A stretch of 64,000 nucleotides of DNA, from positions 177,706 through 241,705 of the forward strand of contig RXJR01000003.1 of NCBI GenBank assembly GCA_003963305.1, in the 5' to 3' direction. The notes under the pieces were generated by a model. It was not told where the DNA came from. It saw only the letters and a program-made list of their open reading frames with translations, and made no database searches. Below are positions 17,664 to 26,795 of this stretch, in pieces. This DNA comes from Candidatus Melainabacteria bacterium. GTDB taxonomy: Bacteria > Cyanobacteriota > Vampirovibrionia > Obscuribacterales > Obscuribacteraceae. Position numbers and translations under genes: made by a program. Positions within the stretch are counted from its first letter, which is position 1, and each line of letters opens with the position of its first letter.

Positions 17664-18001
17664 TACAGGTAATTTCTGTGTTTTTAAACTGATATCAGTT
17701 TAAAATCGCCCCTGGGTAGCAAAAAGCAATACTGGTGAGGCATTCAGCAATTGAAACTGGGTGCCGACAGCTCCAGCAATTCGGCAGTCCGATTTAATGA
17801 ACAAAACGCTGAAATTTCGGGGTTTTCGACATTTGTGACCTTACAGGTACAAATTGGTCACACTCTTTCATTAGTATGAATTCACTCGGACCCCACCCAT
17901 CACTTCACCGAGTTTAAGTCCCTTACTAAATTCAAGGCGAAAGCAACGATTGATTCGTTGTCTCTTTTTTGCGCCACCCGATTCTAAAGCTGAGGATTCA
18001 G
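17664..18001. promoter_or_regulatory. Regulatory gap between the two paralogues
   Basis: No gene. From left to right it holds a 24-bp palindrome (17682-17705), TGTGACC at 17834-17840 facing GGTCACA at 17856-17862 (inverted seven-base arms around a 15-base middle), and the boxes GGTACAAATTGGTCACA (17846-17862) and CCCTTACTAAATTCAAGGCG (17920-17939), which match those before 15663. The first box to ATG distance is 156 bases here and 142 bases before the first gene. Confidence 0.65.
17682..17705. promoter_or_regulatory. Perfect 24-bp palindrome
   Basis: The half-site TTTTAAACTGAT is followed directly by its exact reverse complement. It lies 19 bases after the stop of the first paralogue. As RNA it would form a stem without loop bases and no T run follows, so a protein-binding site is at least as likely as a terminator. 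Confidence 0.75.
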
Positions 18002-21000
18002 ATGACCCCTTCTAAAACATTCTGGTTAACGACAGCTCTTGCAGTTTCACTTTTTGCTGGAGCCGCAGCTAATGCGAGTCCTAGCTCCGGAAACGGAATG
18101 AATCGTTATGAGATTAGCGCAAAGAATCAAGACACCGCTAACTCCCATATCTACCCTCGACAAATGGGTGGCGACAACAATGTCCAAGACCAGAAGGCTC
18201 AGGTAGACGAAGACTTCGGCTCTGATCTTGCTAAGCAAGGCACCCCGATGCTGACGGATATCATTCCGTCCTCTTCGGTGAAAGTTAAGATGGAGACTGG
18301 TGCAAAGAAGCAGGCTGAAGCCGATTTCCCTTGGAAGGGCAAAGCAGCGACTGAAAGATTGACAGCAGCTGCGGCTCTCGTTAATCAGCAGATCGCTGAC
18401 AAGGAATTGGTCGGTAAGTTGAGCGAGCCCGGCAGATGGGTAAAGCCTGCTCAGGCTGCTGCACAAGCTCAAGCGACCAATGCCGGTAATGCTGCCGCAG
18501 AAGTTTCTCGAGATCAAGCATCCAGTGCCATTGACTTTTGTGCTCACTACCTCCATAACTTCACTGTAGATGGTGGCAACAAGTGGAATCTGCTGCGCAA
18601 CAACATCTTCGTACCGATGGGCATCTTGTTGCTGCTTCCTGGTGCATTGTTGACTCAAGTGCGCGCCATCATGGCTGCCGGCAATCCTGTGCTGGGCAAC
18701 ATCAACCCGCTCGAAGGCATCATGCGTTCAGTGATCGCCATATTTTTGATCCCTGGAACTTATCTGGTCGTCAACTACAGTATCGATTTGTCCAACTCGA
18801 TCACATTTACCATCAATTCTGAGTACTTCCGCCTTTTCGGTTCGGATATGTATAAAGATGCAATTTGCGCCGAAATCCGCGCCTTCCCAGTGCGTGGTGA
18901 GCAAGAGAATCGTAACGCTCTCGACTTGCCTGTTCCTGCGATGACTCCGCTCGTAAATCCAGGTGGATTGTTCGCGCAATTTGAAGGCATGATGGAGAAC
19001 AAAATCGAAGATCCTTGCTCGGGTCTCTATCAAGCACCAGGTGGACGTGCCGATGAAGCGATGTCGTCCAGCAGTGTTGCCGCTCGTCTCGGTTTGAACG
19101 GAAGTAACGCAGCTCTCACAGCTTCATGGAACATTCTCTGTGCTTTCCAAATGGCTTACCTCTATTACCTCTGGTTTGTTGGACCAGTAGCAGCTGGGCT
19201 CTGGGTATGGCCGATGAAGCAGCTGCGCGGTGCTCTGCCAAGCTGGGTTGAAGGTGTCATCACCCTTGCTTTCTGGAGCTTGTTCTGGAATACAGCTATT
19301 CTCCTCATTGCCTGCTTCAAGGGCGTCGGCGAAACCGGATGCGTGCTTATGACTGCATTGCACTTCCTGGCTACCGCTTCCGTTAAACATGCATTCGATT
19401 TTGCTGGTCTCGTCCGCGCCGCAGGTCAGGAAGCTGCCAATATGGCCGAGAAAGCCATGAAGAGCGGCGGTGCCGGTGGCGGTGCTGGTGGTGGTGGCGG
19501 CGGAAGCTGCGGTGCTAAGGGTGGTGGTGCTGAGGGCGGTCAAGCTCCAGCCACCGCAGACGGTATCGGTGCTCTTTCGAGCAATTCGACTGCCCATGGT
19601 GGAAACGTCAGTGTAGCTTCCAACAGCCCAGTCGCCGCTGGTGGTGATTCGAGAGGGCTCGGTAGTAACGGACCAGTAGATAAGGCTGGGCTCAACGAAG
19701 CGCTGGCAATGCGCTCACTAGGCAAGGGTGAAGGAATGGGTGCACCTCTGGGCTCATCATTCGATGACAAGTCTTCGACAGACAAGTCTCTTGATAGATT
19801 GGCCGAAAGTGCCATGATTCCTCCTTCTGAGAAGAAGTTTGACGGCGACGTGTTCAGTCAAGAATCTCAGTACGCCTCCATGTTCTGCTCCGCTGAAATT
19901 GCCGACCAGTTGGCTGACATTCCTATGGATGGAGTCTACGACGCTACAGCTGATCTCGATGCTGAAGCCGCTGCTCAGTCAACAGTTGCAAACGAACTCT
20001 CCAGTTTGAAAGCTGCGGAAGCGTCGGGCTACGATGCGGCTGCTCTGGCTGCAGAAACTTCGCCTCCGCCGTCTGAACTTACCGCTGCAATGTTGGCTCA
20101 AGACGCCAAAAATGCTGAAGACGCCAAATTGGCTCAAGACCAAGCCAAACATGCAGGAACTGAGATGGCTCTAGCTCAAGCTGGCGCAAGAGCTCAGGAA
20201 GCAGCTGATGCTCGTCGCAGTGAACTTGAATCGAAGCGCGCAGAGAAGCTGGCAGAAAGCATCAGCACGCACATGAGCAATCTCAGCATGGCCGCCGCCG
20301 GTGCCGAACATGGTGCCCCGTTGGCTGGTGCTTCAGGCAGCGCCGGAGAGAACGGATCGCACGGCTCACACGGTGCTTACGTCGCCGCTCTATCTGCAGA
20401 ACTGCTGCGCGATGATGTCGCAAAATTCGACTTCACTAACTCACTGACAGACATCGACGTTGATTCCACTAGTCTGGCATCCAGCAACATGTCGAGCAGC
20501 TGGGTCTCCAACGAATCCCTCACATCCGCTGACCTTTCCAGAATCGAGTTTTCAGATATCGATAATATGGATGTTCTAGCCTCCTCCGGTTGGGTTGACG
20601 CCCTTGACGCTGTCGATGCATCGTCCGTTGTTAACAACTCGCTTTCCGCGAACGTAGACAGCTCAATCGTTGCCAACCCTTCGCTCTCTGCACCGGCAGT
20701 CGGCAATGTCACTCAATATGGCGATGTCACCACATATGGAGGCGTAGTGCCTTCAGATATGATCGACCGCAGCGACCGCTCACTGGTTAATGCAAACGCC
20801 TACAACTCGGCAAATTCATATAACTCAGCTAATGCATATGTCGCGAACGACTCATACAGTGCGCCGCTTGTTACCAATGCTTCAGCTGTGCCTGCAATTT
20901 CCGGAACACAGGTGGACGCCAACTCAGTAGTATCGAATGCAGTTTACTCAGCCCAGGCTGTATCTGGTAATGTCGTAGCCGCTGTAGAGAACTACAACAC

Positions 21001-22339
21001 CATCCCGACTGGTGCTCACGCATCGCTGGGCGGACAATCTACGTCAAATGAATACTATTCTGCTCCGAGCGGACAGACAGCATCAAGTGAGTACTATGCC
21101 GCACCAGCTGTAGCTGGAAACGTGGTTGGTTCCGCTCAGGCTAATGCCTACGCCGTTGACTATTCGAGTCAGTCAACAAGCAGCGCTCAAAATTCATACG
21201 CTGTTGATTATTCGAATCAGTCTAACAATGCTGCTTCGAGCTCTTACGTGGTCGATAATTCTTCGCAATCATCGGCGAACGTACAGCAGGGTACCCCAGT
21301 GTTTGCTTCGGTCTTGCCATCATCAACTCCGATTGACTACAGCGCTCCCGCTCAAACAATTACTGGTGGCACACAACCTGCAAGCAACGCCGAGTACTAC
21401 TCCGCTCAGGCAAACCCAGCACCGTCGATGGTATCGAGCACAAGCTCATATGCTGCCGATTACTCATCTTCGAATTCAGCACAAGCTCAATACGTTGCCG
21501 ATTACTCGTCTTCGAATTCGGCACAAGCTCAATACGTTGCACAGCAGAATTCGTCTTCTGAATATGCTCAGACTACCCAGTATGCGCCGGTTCAGGGACA
21601 GCCAAGCAGCTTCATCCAGCCAGGCGCTCCCGCCAATGAGTACTATGCTGCTCCTTCACAGTCTGCACCGCTGGTAGCTGCTCTGATTACTCCTAACCAG
21701 CCGATCGCAATCGACGCCGGTTCCGTACAAGCTCAACAAGCTTACTCTAGCCCGGTCCAATACTACCTGGCGAATGCAAGTGCACACGCAGAGAGCCGCT
21801 CTGTTGAGAACATTGCACCAGTTGAACGCACTCCAGTGCAGCAATCTTCTGATGTAGTCTATGCACGCTCCAACAGTGAAGCGTATACAACAGTTGCTCC
21901 ATACCAACATGTTGAGGGCACAGAGTCGCGAGCTGTAAGCTTTGCACCTGTAACTGCGCACAACGTTCAGCATGGACCGCAAACAGTGACTCAATCGGAG
22001 CAGTCCGAAGCGTATCTCTCCCAGCAGCAAGTGCACAGCAAGGTGCAGCAAGCTAATGGATTGATCAGCCGTATGAACACGATTCTGGCTGGATTCGATG
22101 CACCGCATGCAGTTTCTAGCAGCAACGCCACTACTCCAGCTGCCAACACCGCCGGCAATGCTAAAGTCGTTGCTAGAGCTGAAAACGCAGAGATGAATGC
22201 TCAGCCTGTTGCACAACAGCCACAAGCTAAGAAGTCCCTGCATGACCTGCTCCCAGTGCAGAGAAAAGCTAAAACTCCTCCGAAAGAAGAGATGGTAGTT
22301 ACTCCACCACCAATGTCTAACTCTTGGTTCGATGCATAA
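18002..22339 (+). CDS. Very large polytopic membrane protein with long repetitive tail, paralogue 2
   Basis: ATG 18002 has GAGG seven bases upstream and opens a signal peptide (TTALAVSLFAGAAANA). The product is ~1445 residues. The membrane part (~190-480) repeats the plan of the upstream gene: NIFVPMGILLLLPGALLTQV, MRSVIAIFLIPGTYLVVNYS, FQMAYLYYLWFVGPVAAGLW, FWSLFWNTAILLIACF. A Gly-rich hinge (~490-530) follows, then about 900 residues of Ala/Ser/Tyr/Val-rich sequence. Within it are repeats such as YAVDYSSQS / YAVDYSNQS / YVVDNSSQS, YAADYSSSNSAQAQ / YVADYSSSNSAQAQ, and EYYSAP / EYYAAP. The paralogue's tail is only ~120 residues. A membrane channel or anchor with a long disordered surface or periplasmic tail would fit; function unknown. 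Confidence 0.72.
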   Translation: MTPSKTFWLTTALAVSLFAGAAANASPSSGNGMNRYEISAKNQDTANSHIYPRQMGGDNNVQDQKAQVDEDFGSDLAKQGTPMLTDIIPSSSVKVKMETGAKKQAEADFPWKGKAATERLTAAAALVNQQIADKELVGKLSEPGRWVKPAQAAAQAQATNAGNAAAEVSRDQASSAIDFCAHYLHNFTVDGGNKWNLLRNNIFVPMGILLLLPGALLTQVRAIMAAGNPVLGNINPLEGIMRSVIAIFLIPGTYLVVNYSIDLSNSITFTINSEYFRLFGSDMYKDAICAEIRAFPVRGEQENRNALDLPVPAMTPLVNPGGLFAQFEGMMENKIEDPCSGLYQAPGGRADEAMSSSSVAARLGLNGSNAALTASWNILCAFQMAYLYYLWFVGPVAAGLWVWPMKQLRGALPSWVEGVITLAFWSLFWNTAILLIACFKGVGETGCVLMTALHFLATASVKHAFDFAGLVRAAGQEAANMAEKAMKSGGAGGGAGGGGGGSCGAKGGGAEGGQAPATADGIGALSSNSTAHGGNVSVASNSPVAAGGDSRGLGSNGPVDKAGLNEALAMRSLGKGEGMGAPLGSSFDDKSSTDKSLDRLAESAMIPPSEKKFDGDVFSQESQYASMFCSAEIADQLADIPMDGVYDATADLDAEAAAQSTVANELSSLKAAEASGYDAAALAAETSPPPSELTAAMLAQDAKNAEDAKLAQDQAKHAGTEMALAQAGARAQEAADARRSELESKRAEKLAESISTHMSNLSMAAAGAEHGAPLAGASGSAGENGSHGSHGAYVAALSAELLRDDVAKFDFTNSLTDIDVDSTSLASSNMSSSWVSNESLTSADLSRIEFSDIDNMDVLASSGWVDALDAVDASSVVNNSLSANVDSSIVANPSLSAPAVGNVTQYGDVTTYGGVVPSDMIDRSDRSLVNANAYNSANSYNSANAYVANDSYSAPLVTNASAVPAISGTQVDANSVVSNAVYSAQAVSGNVVAAVENYNTIPTGAHASLGGQSTSNEYYSAPSGQTASSEYYAAPAVAGNVVGSAQANAYAVDYSSQSTSSAQNSYAVDYSNQSNNAASSSYVVDNSSQSSANVQQGTPVFASVLPSSTPIDYSAPAQTITGGTQPASNAEYYSAQANPAPSMVSSTSSYAADYSSSNSAQAQYVADYSSSNSAQAQYVAQQNSSSEYAQTTQYAPVQGQPSSFIQPGAPANEYYAAPSQSAPLVAALITPNQPIAIDAGSVQAQQAYSSPVQYYLANASAHAESRSVENIAPVERTPVQQSSDVVYARSNSEAYTTVAPYQHVEGTESRAVSFAPVTAHNVQHGPQTVTQSEQSEAYLSQQQVHSKVQQANGLISRMNTILAGFDAPHAVSSSNATTPAANTAGNAKVVARAENAEMNAQPVAQQPQAKKSLHDLLPVQRKAKTPPKEEMVVTPPPMSNSWFDA

Positions 22340-22376
22340 TGGGTTTTACCTGGTTCGACACATAACTGGTTTTACC
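22325..22376. repeat. 26-bp tandem copy of gene 3' end with stop codon
   Basis: Copy 1 (22325-22350) codes W-F-D-A-stop plus TGGGTTTTACC. Copy 2 (22351-22376) reads W-F-D-T-stop plus CTGGTTTTACC, with 22 of 26 bases equal and GAT changed to the synonymous GAC. The copies abut exactly. Confidence 0.85.
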
Positions 22377-22392
22377 AGGACCTGAAGACAAG

Positions 22393-22428
22393 TAGCCGTC
22401 CCACTGCCAGGGGATGGCTATTTTGTTT
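22393..22428 (+). terminator. Rho-independent terminator after paralogue 2
   Basis: TAGCCGTCCC pairs with GGGATGGCTA (one G-T) around a short loop and is followed by TTTTGTTTG. The stem overlaps the stop codon of the convergent gene ending at 22418, so it may act on both strands. Confidence 0.7.
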
Positions 22429-23221
22429 GGGGCGCGTTGTTTTTAGTTTGGGCGGCATTCTTGTTTGGCTCGTCCACATTCAGGTTCTCATTGGACGAGT
22501 TCTTTTCGCTACTTTTGGGCGTATCGCCAGTAGTATTGCTGGGAGTATTGCCAGGTGTATTGCTGGAAGTATTGTTCTTCTGAGCATTGCTGCTATCTCC
22601 GGCATCTTTGTCTATGACCGATTGAATAGCTGCTGCCAGCATTTGATTGTATGCCTGCTTGGGGCAAATTTTGAATGTCGCTTGTTCCAAAGCGTTGTTG
22701 GACTCGTCCTTAACCTCAATAGTGAGAGCGTCTCCGAAATCGAGTTTCTTCGATAATTCGGGCGGAATCGTGATTGTCGCTTCAACATTGTCAGGCTTGG
22801 AATGCTTTGCGTCGCGCTTGCAGGCTGATTTCAAAGTTTCATTCTTTGCCTTCAACGATAAATTGGGCATTGATGTCAATTTGGACGGATAGAAGATAAG
22901 AACTTCGGCGGCGGTTGAGTTAAAGCCGAGCTGCTTATTTACGTTTACTTGGAGACCTAAACCAACTCTGTGCCCAAGCGGTGTGCCGTCCATACCTATC
23001 TTTTGACCGGCAGCAGTAACGGAAACACTTCCTGCCACCAGCTTTGGGGTTAGGAAAGCTTCTTTCACCGCCACTTTCCCATTTACGACTTTTCCAGAAA
23101 GTTTTAACAGATACTCTGGATGTTTTTCAGAGGGATAGTAGGCGTATCCTGTCGTTGTTTCGGCATGAGCCGCATTAACACACAAAGACGCTGTCGCCGC
23201 TAACCCCAATAGAAAACGCAT
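22418..23221 (-). CDS. Exported hypothetical protein with Asn/Thr-rich tail
   Basis: ATG 23221 has GGAG six bases upstream and begins a signal peptide (LLGLAATASLCVNAAHA). The ~267-residue product has a beta-rich middle (GKVVNGKVAVKEAF, VGLGLQVNVNKQLGF, EVLIFYPSKL) and two or three cysteines (ACKRDAKH, FKICPKQ) that may pair in the periplasm. It ends in a low-complexity tail with NTPGNTPSNTTGD-type repeats. The final residues are themselves a near repeat (NAAQTK / NNAPQTK), like the post-stop repeats of other genes but still in frame. No family recognised. Confidence 0.65.
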   Translation of the reverse strand: MRFLLGLAATASLCVNAAHAETTTGYAYYPSEKHPEYLLKLSGKVVNGKVAVKEAFLTPKLVAGSVSVTAAGQKIGMDGTPLGHRVGLGLQVNVNKQLGFNSTAAEVLIFYPSKLTSMPNLSLKAKNETLKSACKRDAKHSKPDNVEATITIPPELSKKLDFGDALTIEVKDESNNALEQATFKICPKQAYNQMLAAAIQSVIDKDAGDSSNAQKNNTSSNTPGNTPSNTTGDTPKSSEKNSSNENLNVDEPNKNAAQTKNNAPQTK

Positions 23222-23289
23222 CAAATGCTCCGCTTCGCTGGTAAACTAAATTGCCAAAGATGATAGCAGATGCCGCAAATGCTTTACAT

Positions 23290-23580
23290 ATGAAGAAAAA
23301 TTTTAGTGCCATTTTTTCCGCCGCTGTGGTTGTCTCCGCTATTTGTACAGCGGCATTAGCACCTGTGTCGGCTTTTCGCCAGTCCAGTCATACGGCTCAG
23401 ATTACTGCTCAGATTGCCCGCGACTCTGACATAGTTGCCTTCAATACTTCGAATTACAAATTTCACGCTCTCAGTTGTATATGGGCAGAGCGATGTACCG
23501 TGCACTGCATTCAGATTACGAGAAAGGAAGCTCACAAGCGAGGCGGCATTCCATGCAAGGTGTGCGGCGGCGGTGAGTAG
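23290..23580 (+). CDS. Small secreted protein with Ada-like metal-binding domain
   Basis: I choose ATG 23290 because it opens a signal peptide (MKKNFSAIFSAAVVVSAICT). The ~96-residue product's second half reads FNTSNYKFHALSCIWAERCT..CIQITRKEAHKRGGIPCKVCGG. This resembles the Cys-rich metal-binding element found at the end of many secreted nucleases and in Ada (Cys..Cys..EA..G..PCxxC), so one zinc is expected. Here it stands alone without a nuclease domain. Its role outside the cytoplasm is unknown. It is convergent with the RND pump, with only three bases between stops. Confidence 0.68.
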   Translation: MKKNFSAIFSAAVVVSAICTAALAPVSAFRQSSHTAQITAQIARDSDIVAFNTSNYKFHALSCIWAERCTVHCIQITRKEAHKRGGIPCKVCGGGE

Positions 23581-23583
23581 GGC

Positions 23584-26500
23584 TTACTGCATTGTTGAAT
23601 TCTGCAGTTCGCTTGTTTCGGGCGCATCTTCATCTGGTGGCAACACTGTAGGCGGTTCTTTAATGAATATGCCTTTGATAGATTTGAATACGAGGTACAA
23701 AACCGGTACCACATACAAGCTCAGTACCGTGGACAGAACCATCCCTCCGAGCACTGTCGTGCCAAGCGAATGCCTGCTGTTCGCACCCGCGCCTTCTGCG
23801 ATCGCCATCGGCAGAATACCGAAGACGAACGCCAGCGATGTCATCAGAATCGGGCGCAGTCTCGTTAATGCTGCTTCGAAAACCGCACGATGGTAGGACA
23901 GTCCTTTCTTGTGCAGTTGATTGGCAAATTCGACGATGAGAATCGAGTTCTTGCTGGCTAAGCCAATCAGCATAACGAGACCGATCTGGCAGAAGACGTC
24001 GTTCTGCAGCCCTCGCAACATTTGTGCCGAAATAGCACCAAGCACTGCCAGTGGTACTGCAAACAAGATTACCAGCGGGTCGATTAAGCTCTCATATTGA
24101 GCCGCCAGAACCAGGAATACAAATAACAGACCAAGAGCGAAGATTAAGATCGCCAGATTGCCGGACTGAATTTCTTCAAGCGAAATACCGGTCCACTCGT
24201 AGTTTGTACCTCGCGGCAGAACGCGTTTGGCGATTGCTTCCATCTCATTGATTGCTTGACCGGAGCTTACGCCGGGGACTGGTGCGCCGTTGATTTCGAT
24301 TGATTTGAAAAGATTGTAGTGCGATATCGTCGGTGGCGACGTTGTTCGCGTCATCGTCACGAGATTACTGAGCGGAGTCATTTTCCCTTCAGCCGTGCGC
24401 ACGTAGAGCTGGTCTATGTCTTGCGGATTGCTTCTAAACTGCTTGTCTGCCTGCACATAAGTTCGGTAACTTCTGTCCAGGTAGTCGAAGTCGTTCACAT
24501 AGAGTGAGCCAATGAACGTCTGGAGCGTATTGAAGATTTCGCCGACTTTCACGCCAATCGATTCAGCTTTGTCACGGTTCACGTCGATGACAATTTGCGG
24601 CGAGTTCATCCGGAATGTTGTCTGAATGCCGGTCAGCAGTGGGCTTTTGCGTGCCTCTGCCAGGAACTTGTCGGAAATTGCAGAGAAGTCTTCAAGCGGA
24701 AGTCTCTGAGTGTTTTCCAATTCATAGGCGAAACCACCGAAGTTACCGAGTCCTTGAATCGGAGGCGGATTGAATGGAATGCAGAAGGCATCGTCAATTG
24801 CAAACAGCGGTCCGCGCAGTTTATTGATGATGGCGCTGGCTGATTGATCAGGGCGGGGGCGCTCGCTCCAGGGCTTCAATGTGCAGAAAACAATGGCGTT
24901 GCTCGAATTGTTGCCTGAAAAGCTGAATCCTCCCACGGCAAAGACGCCGAGCAAATCCTTTTCATTGCTGACGACTTTTTCGACTTTGGCTACGACTTTC
25001 GATGTGTAGTCGAGCGACACTCCTTCCGGACCCTGAACAATGATCATGAAGTAACCCACGTCTTCGTCGGGCAAAAAGCCAGTCGGCATTTTGGTATACA
25101 GGTAACCGGTCAGGACTAGCGATGCAATGAATGCCGGAACGACAATTACTTTGTATCTGAGCACGACGCTGAGCGCCTGATCGAAGAACCTGCGAATCAT
25201 GTCGAGCACCCAGTTGATCTGGGCGAAAAACCAATTGGTGTTGCCTGCTTCGTGTTTCAGAATCAGCACGGAAAGTGCAGGTGTGAGCGTCAACGCGTTG
25301 AACGCGGAGATGCCTACTGAGATAGCCAGAGTCAGTGCGAATTGCCTGTACAATTGCCCGGTCGTTCCCGGAAAGAAGGCAACGGGGATGAAAACTGCCG
25401 CCAGTACGAGCGCCGTTGCAATAACTGCTCCGGTCACTTCTTTCATACTCTCGCGAGCTGCGTCGAAGGCAGATAGATGCCGCTCTTCCATTAGACGAAC
25501 AATGTTTTCTATAACGACGATGGCATCGTCTACGACCAGCCCGGTGGCAAGCGTGATACCAAACAATGTCAGCGTGTTGATGGAGAAATTCATTGCCTTC
25601 ATGGCCGCAAATGTTCCAATCAACGAAACAGGAATCGTAATCGCTGGAATGATGGTGGTTCGCCAGCTCTGCAAAAACAGAAAGATAACGAGAATGACGA
25701 GGAAGATCGCCTCGGTGAGAGTCTTTATGACTTCCTGAATAGATTCGTCGACAGCTCTTGTCGTATCGAATGCAATCTCGCAATTTATATCGGGCGGAAG
25801 GTTCTTGGTCAGCTTAGCGAGCTCGGCTTTGCACTCGCGAGCGACGTCGAGCGCATTGGCACCGGGAAACTGATAGATTGCAATACCGACGGCATTTGCA
25901 CCTTTGTATCGCAAGAACGTTCCGTAATTCTCAGCTCCCAGTTCCACTCGACCAACATCTTTCAATTTGACGACCGAACCATTCGGTCCTCTTTTGATGA
26001 CGATGTTGGAAAATTCTTCAGGCGTTCTCAATCGCCCCAGAACCCGCGTATTGATTTCGAATGCCTGCCCTTCCGGATAAGGCGCCTTACCAATTGATCC
26101 GCTGGCGACCTGCACACTCTGATTGCTCAGCGCGTTTGTGACATCACTGGTCGTGATTTGTCTGTTGTTGAGTTTCGATGGGTCCAACCAGATACGCATC
26201 GAGTATTTGCGCTCACCAAATATGGTTACGTCGCCAACGCCTCGAACCCGCTTCAAGTTGTCTTTTATATACAGATCTGCGTAGTTACTTAAGTAGAGAG
26301 CATCATGTGTTTTTGATGAAAGCGCTGCTGCGAAAATAATTGTCGTCGAGACTTTGTCGACTGTGACTCCGGTCTTTTTCACTTCTTCAGGCAAGCGACC
26401 TTGCACCGAACCGACTCTGTTTTGCACGTCGACGGCAGCAGCATCAACATCTCTCTCCAGATCGAATGTGACGTTGATCGTGCTGGTGCCATCATTGCCG

Positions 26501-26748
26501 CTTGTCGAGGTGATGTACTTCATCCCTCTGACGCCGTTGATCTGCTGTTCCAGGACGTTCGTCACACTCGCTTCTACCGCGGCAGCGCTGGCGCCTGTGT
26601 AGACCGAAGTGACTTTGACCTGTGGTGGAACAATGGCCGGATACTGTGAAATAGGCAAGTTTGGAATGGAAACCAGACCCGCGATAACAATGAAGAGCGA
26701 GCAGACCGAGGCAAAGATTGGGCGACTAATGAAGAAATTGACGAACAT
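23584..26748 (-). CDS. RND efflux transporter, HAE1 (AcrB) family
   Basis: Full length (1054 residues) for a hydrophobe/amphiphile proton-antiporter of the inner membrane. It starts MFVNFFISRPIFASVCSLF (first membrane helix) and has the porter region with SQYPAIVPPQVKVTSVYTGA. The membrane helix 4 motif GLVVDDAIVVIEN carries the two aspartates of the proton relay. The second half repeats the arrangement (LVFVFLVLAAQYESLIDPLV, GLASKNSILIVEF). AAAGGAAA precedes the start. It lies 47 bases after the adaptor gene, an operon opposite the TetR gene. No TolC-type outer-membrane channel is in the window, so one must be recruited from elsewhere. Confidence 0.96.
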   Translation of the reverse strand: MFVNFFISRPIFASVCSLFIVIAGLVSIPNLPISQYPAIVPPQVKVTSVYTGASAAAVEASVTNVLEQQINGVRGMKYITSTSGNDGTSTINVTFDLERDVDAAAVDVQNRVGSVQGRLPEEVKKTGVTVDKVSTTIIFAAALSSKTHDALYLSNYADLYIKDNLKRVRGVGDVTIFGERKYSMRIWLDPSKLNNRQITTSDVTNALSNQSVQVASGSIGKAPYPEGQAFEINTRVLGRLRTPEEFSNIVIKRGPNGSVVKLKDVGRVELGAENYGTFLRYKGANAVGIAIYQFPGANALDVARECKAELAKLTKNLPPDINCEIAFDTTRAVDESIQEVIKTLTEAIFLVILVIFLFLQSWRTTIIPAITIPVSLIGTFAAMKAMNFSINTLTLFGITLATGLVVDDAIVVIENIVRLMEERHLSAFDAARESMKEVTGAVIATALVLAAVFIPVAFFPGTTGQLYRQFALTLAISVGISAFNALTLTPALSVLILKHEAGNTNWFFAQINWVLDMIRRFFDQALSVVLRYKVIVVPAFIASLVLTGYLYTKMPTGFLPDEDVGYFMIIVQGPEGVSLDYTSKVVAKVEKVVSNEKDLLGVFAVGGFSFSGNNSSNAIVFCTLKPWSERPRPDQSASAIINKLRGPLFAIDDAFCIPFNPPPIQGLGNFGGFAYELENTQRLPLEDFSAISDKFLAEARKSPLLTGIQTTFRMNSPQIVIDVNRDKAESIGVKVGEIFNTLQTFIGSLYVNDFDYLDRSYRTYVQADKQFRSNPQDIDQLYVRTAEGKMTPLSNLVTMTRTTSPPTISHYNLFKSIEINGAPVPGVSSGQAINEMEAIAKRVLPRGTNYEWTGISLEEIQSGNLAILIFALGLLFVFLVLAAQYESLIDPLVILFAVPLAVLGAISAQMLRGLQNDVFCQIGLVMLIGLASKNSILIVEFANQLHKKGLSYHRAVFEAALTRLRPILMTSLAFVFGILPMAIAEGAGANSRHSLGTTVLGGMVLSTVLSLYVVPVLYLVFKSIKGIFIKEPPTVLPPDEDAPETSELQNSTMQ

Positions 26749-26795
26749 GGTCTATGGTTTCCTTTGAAGTTCGCGACTGGTGCACTGTTCAGTCA

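Noticed and set aside
20760-21560. Repeated YAVDYS/AQAQY stretches considered as a CRISPR-like array
   Set aside because: Units are in-frame codon repeats of varying length without constant spacers.
21656-22243. 195-codon frame antisense to the large paralogue
   Set aside because: Cys/Leu/Ser-rich shadow of the repetitive tail.
25199-25738. 179-codon plus-strand frame opposite the RND pump gene
   Set aside because: Shadow of conserved acrB codons; no ribosome site and no family pattern.
24962-25783. 273-codon frame inside the RND pump gene
   Set aside because: Same strand, other frame, Arg/His/Ser-rich translation typical of an out-of-frame reading; the AcrB-type frame is unmistakable.
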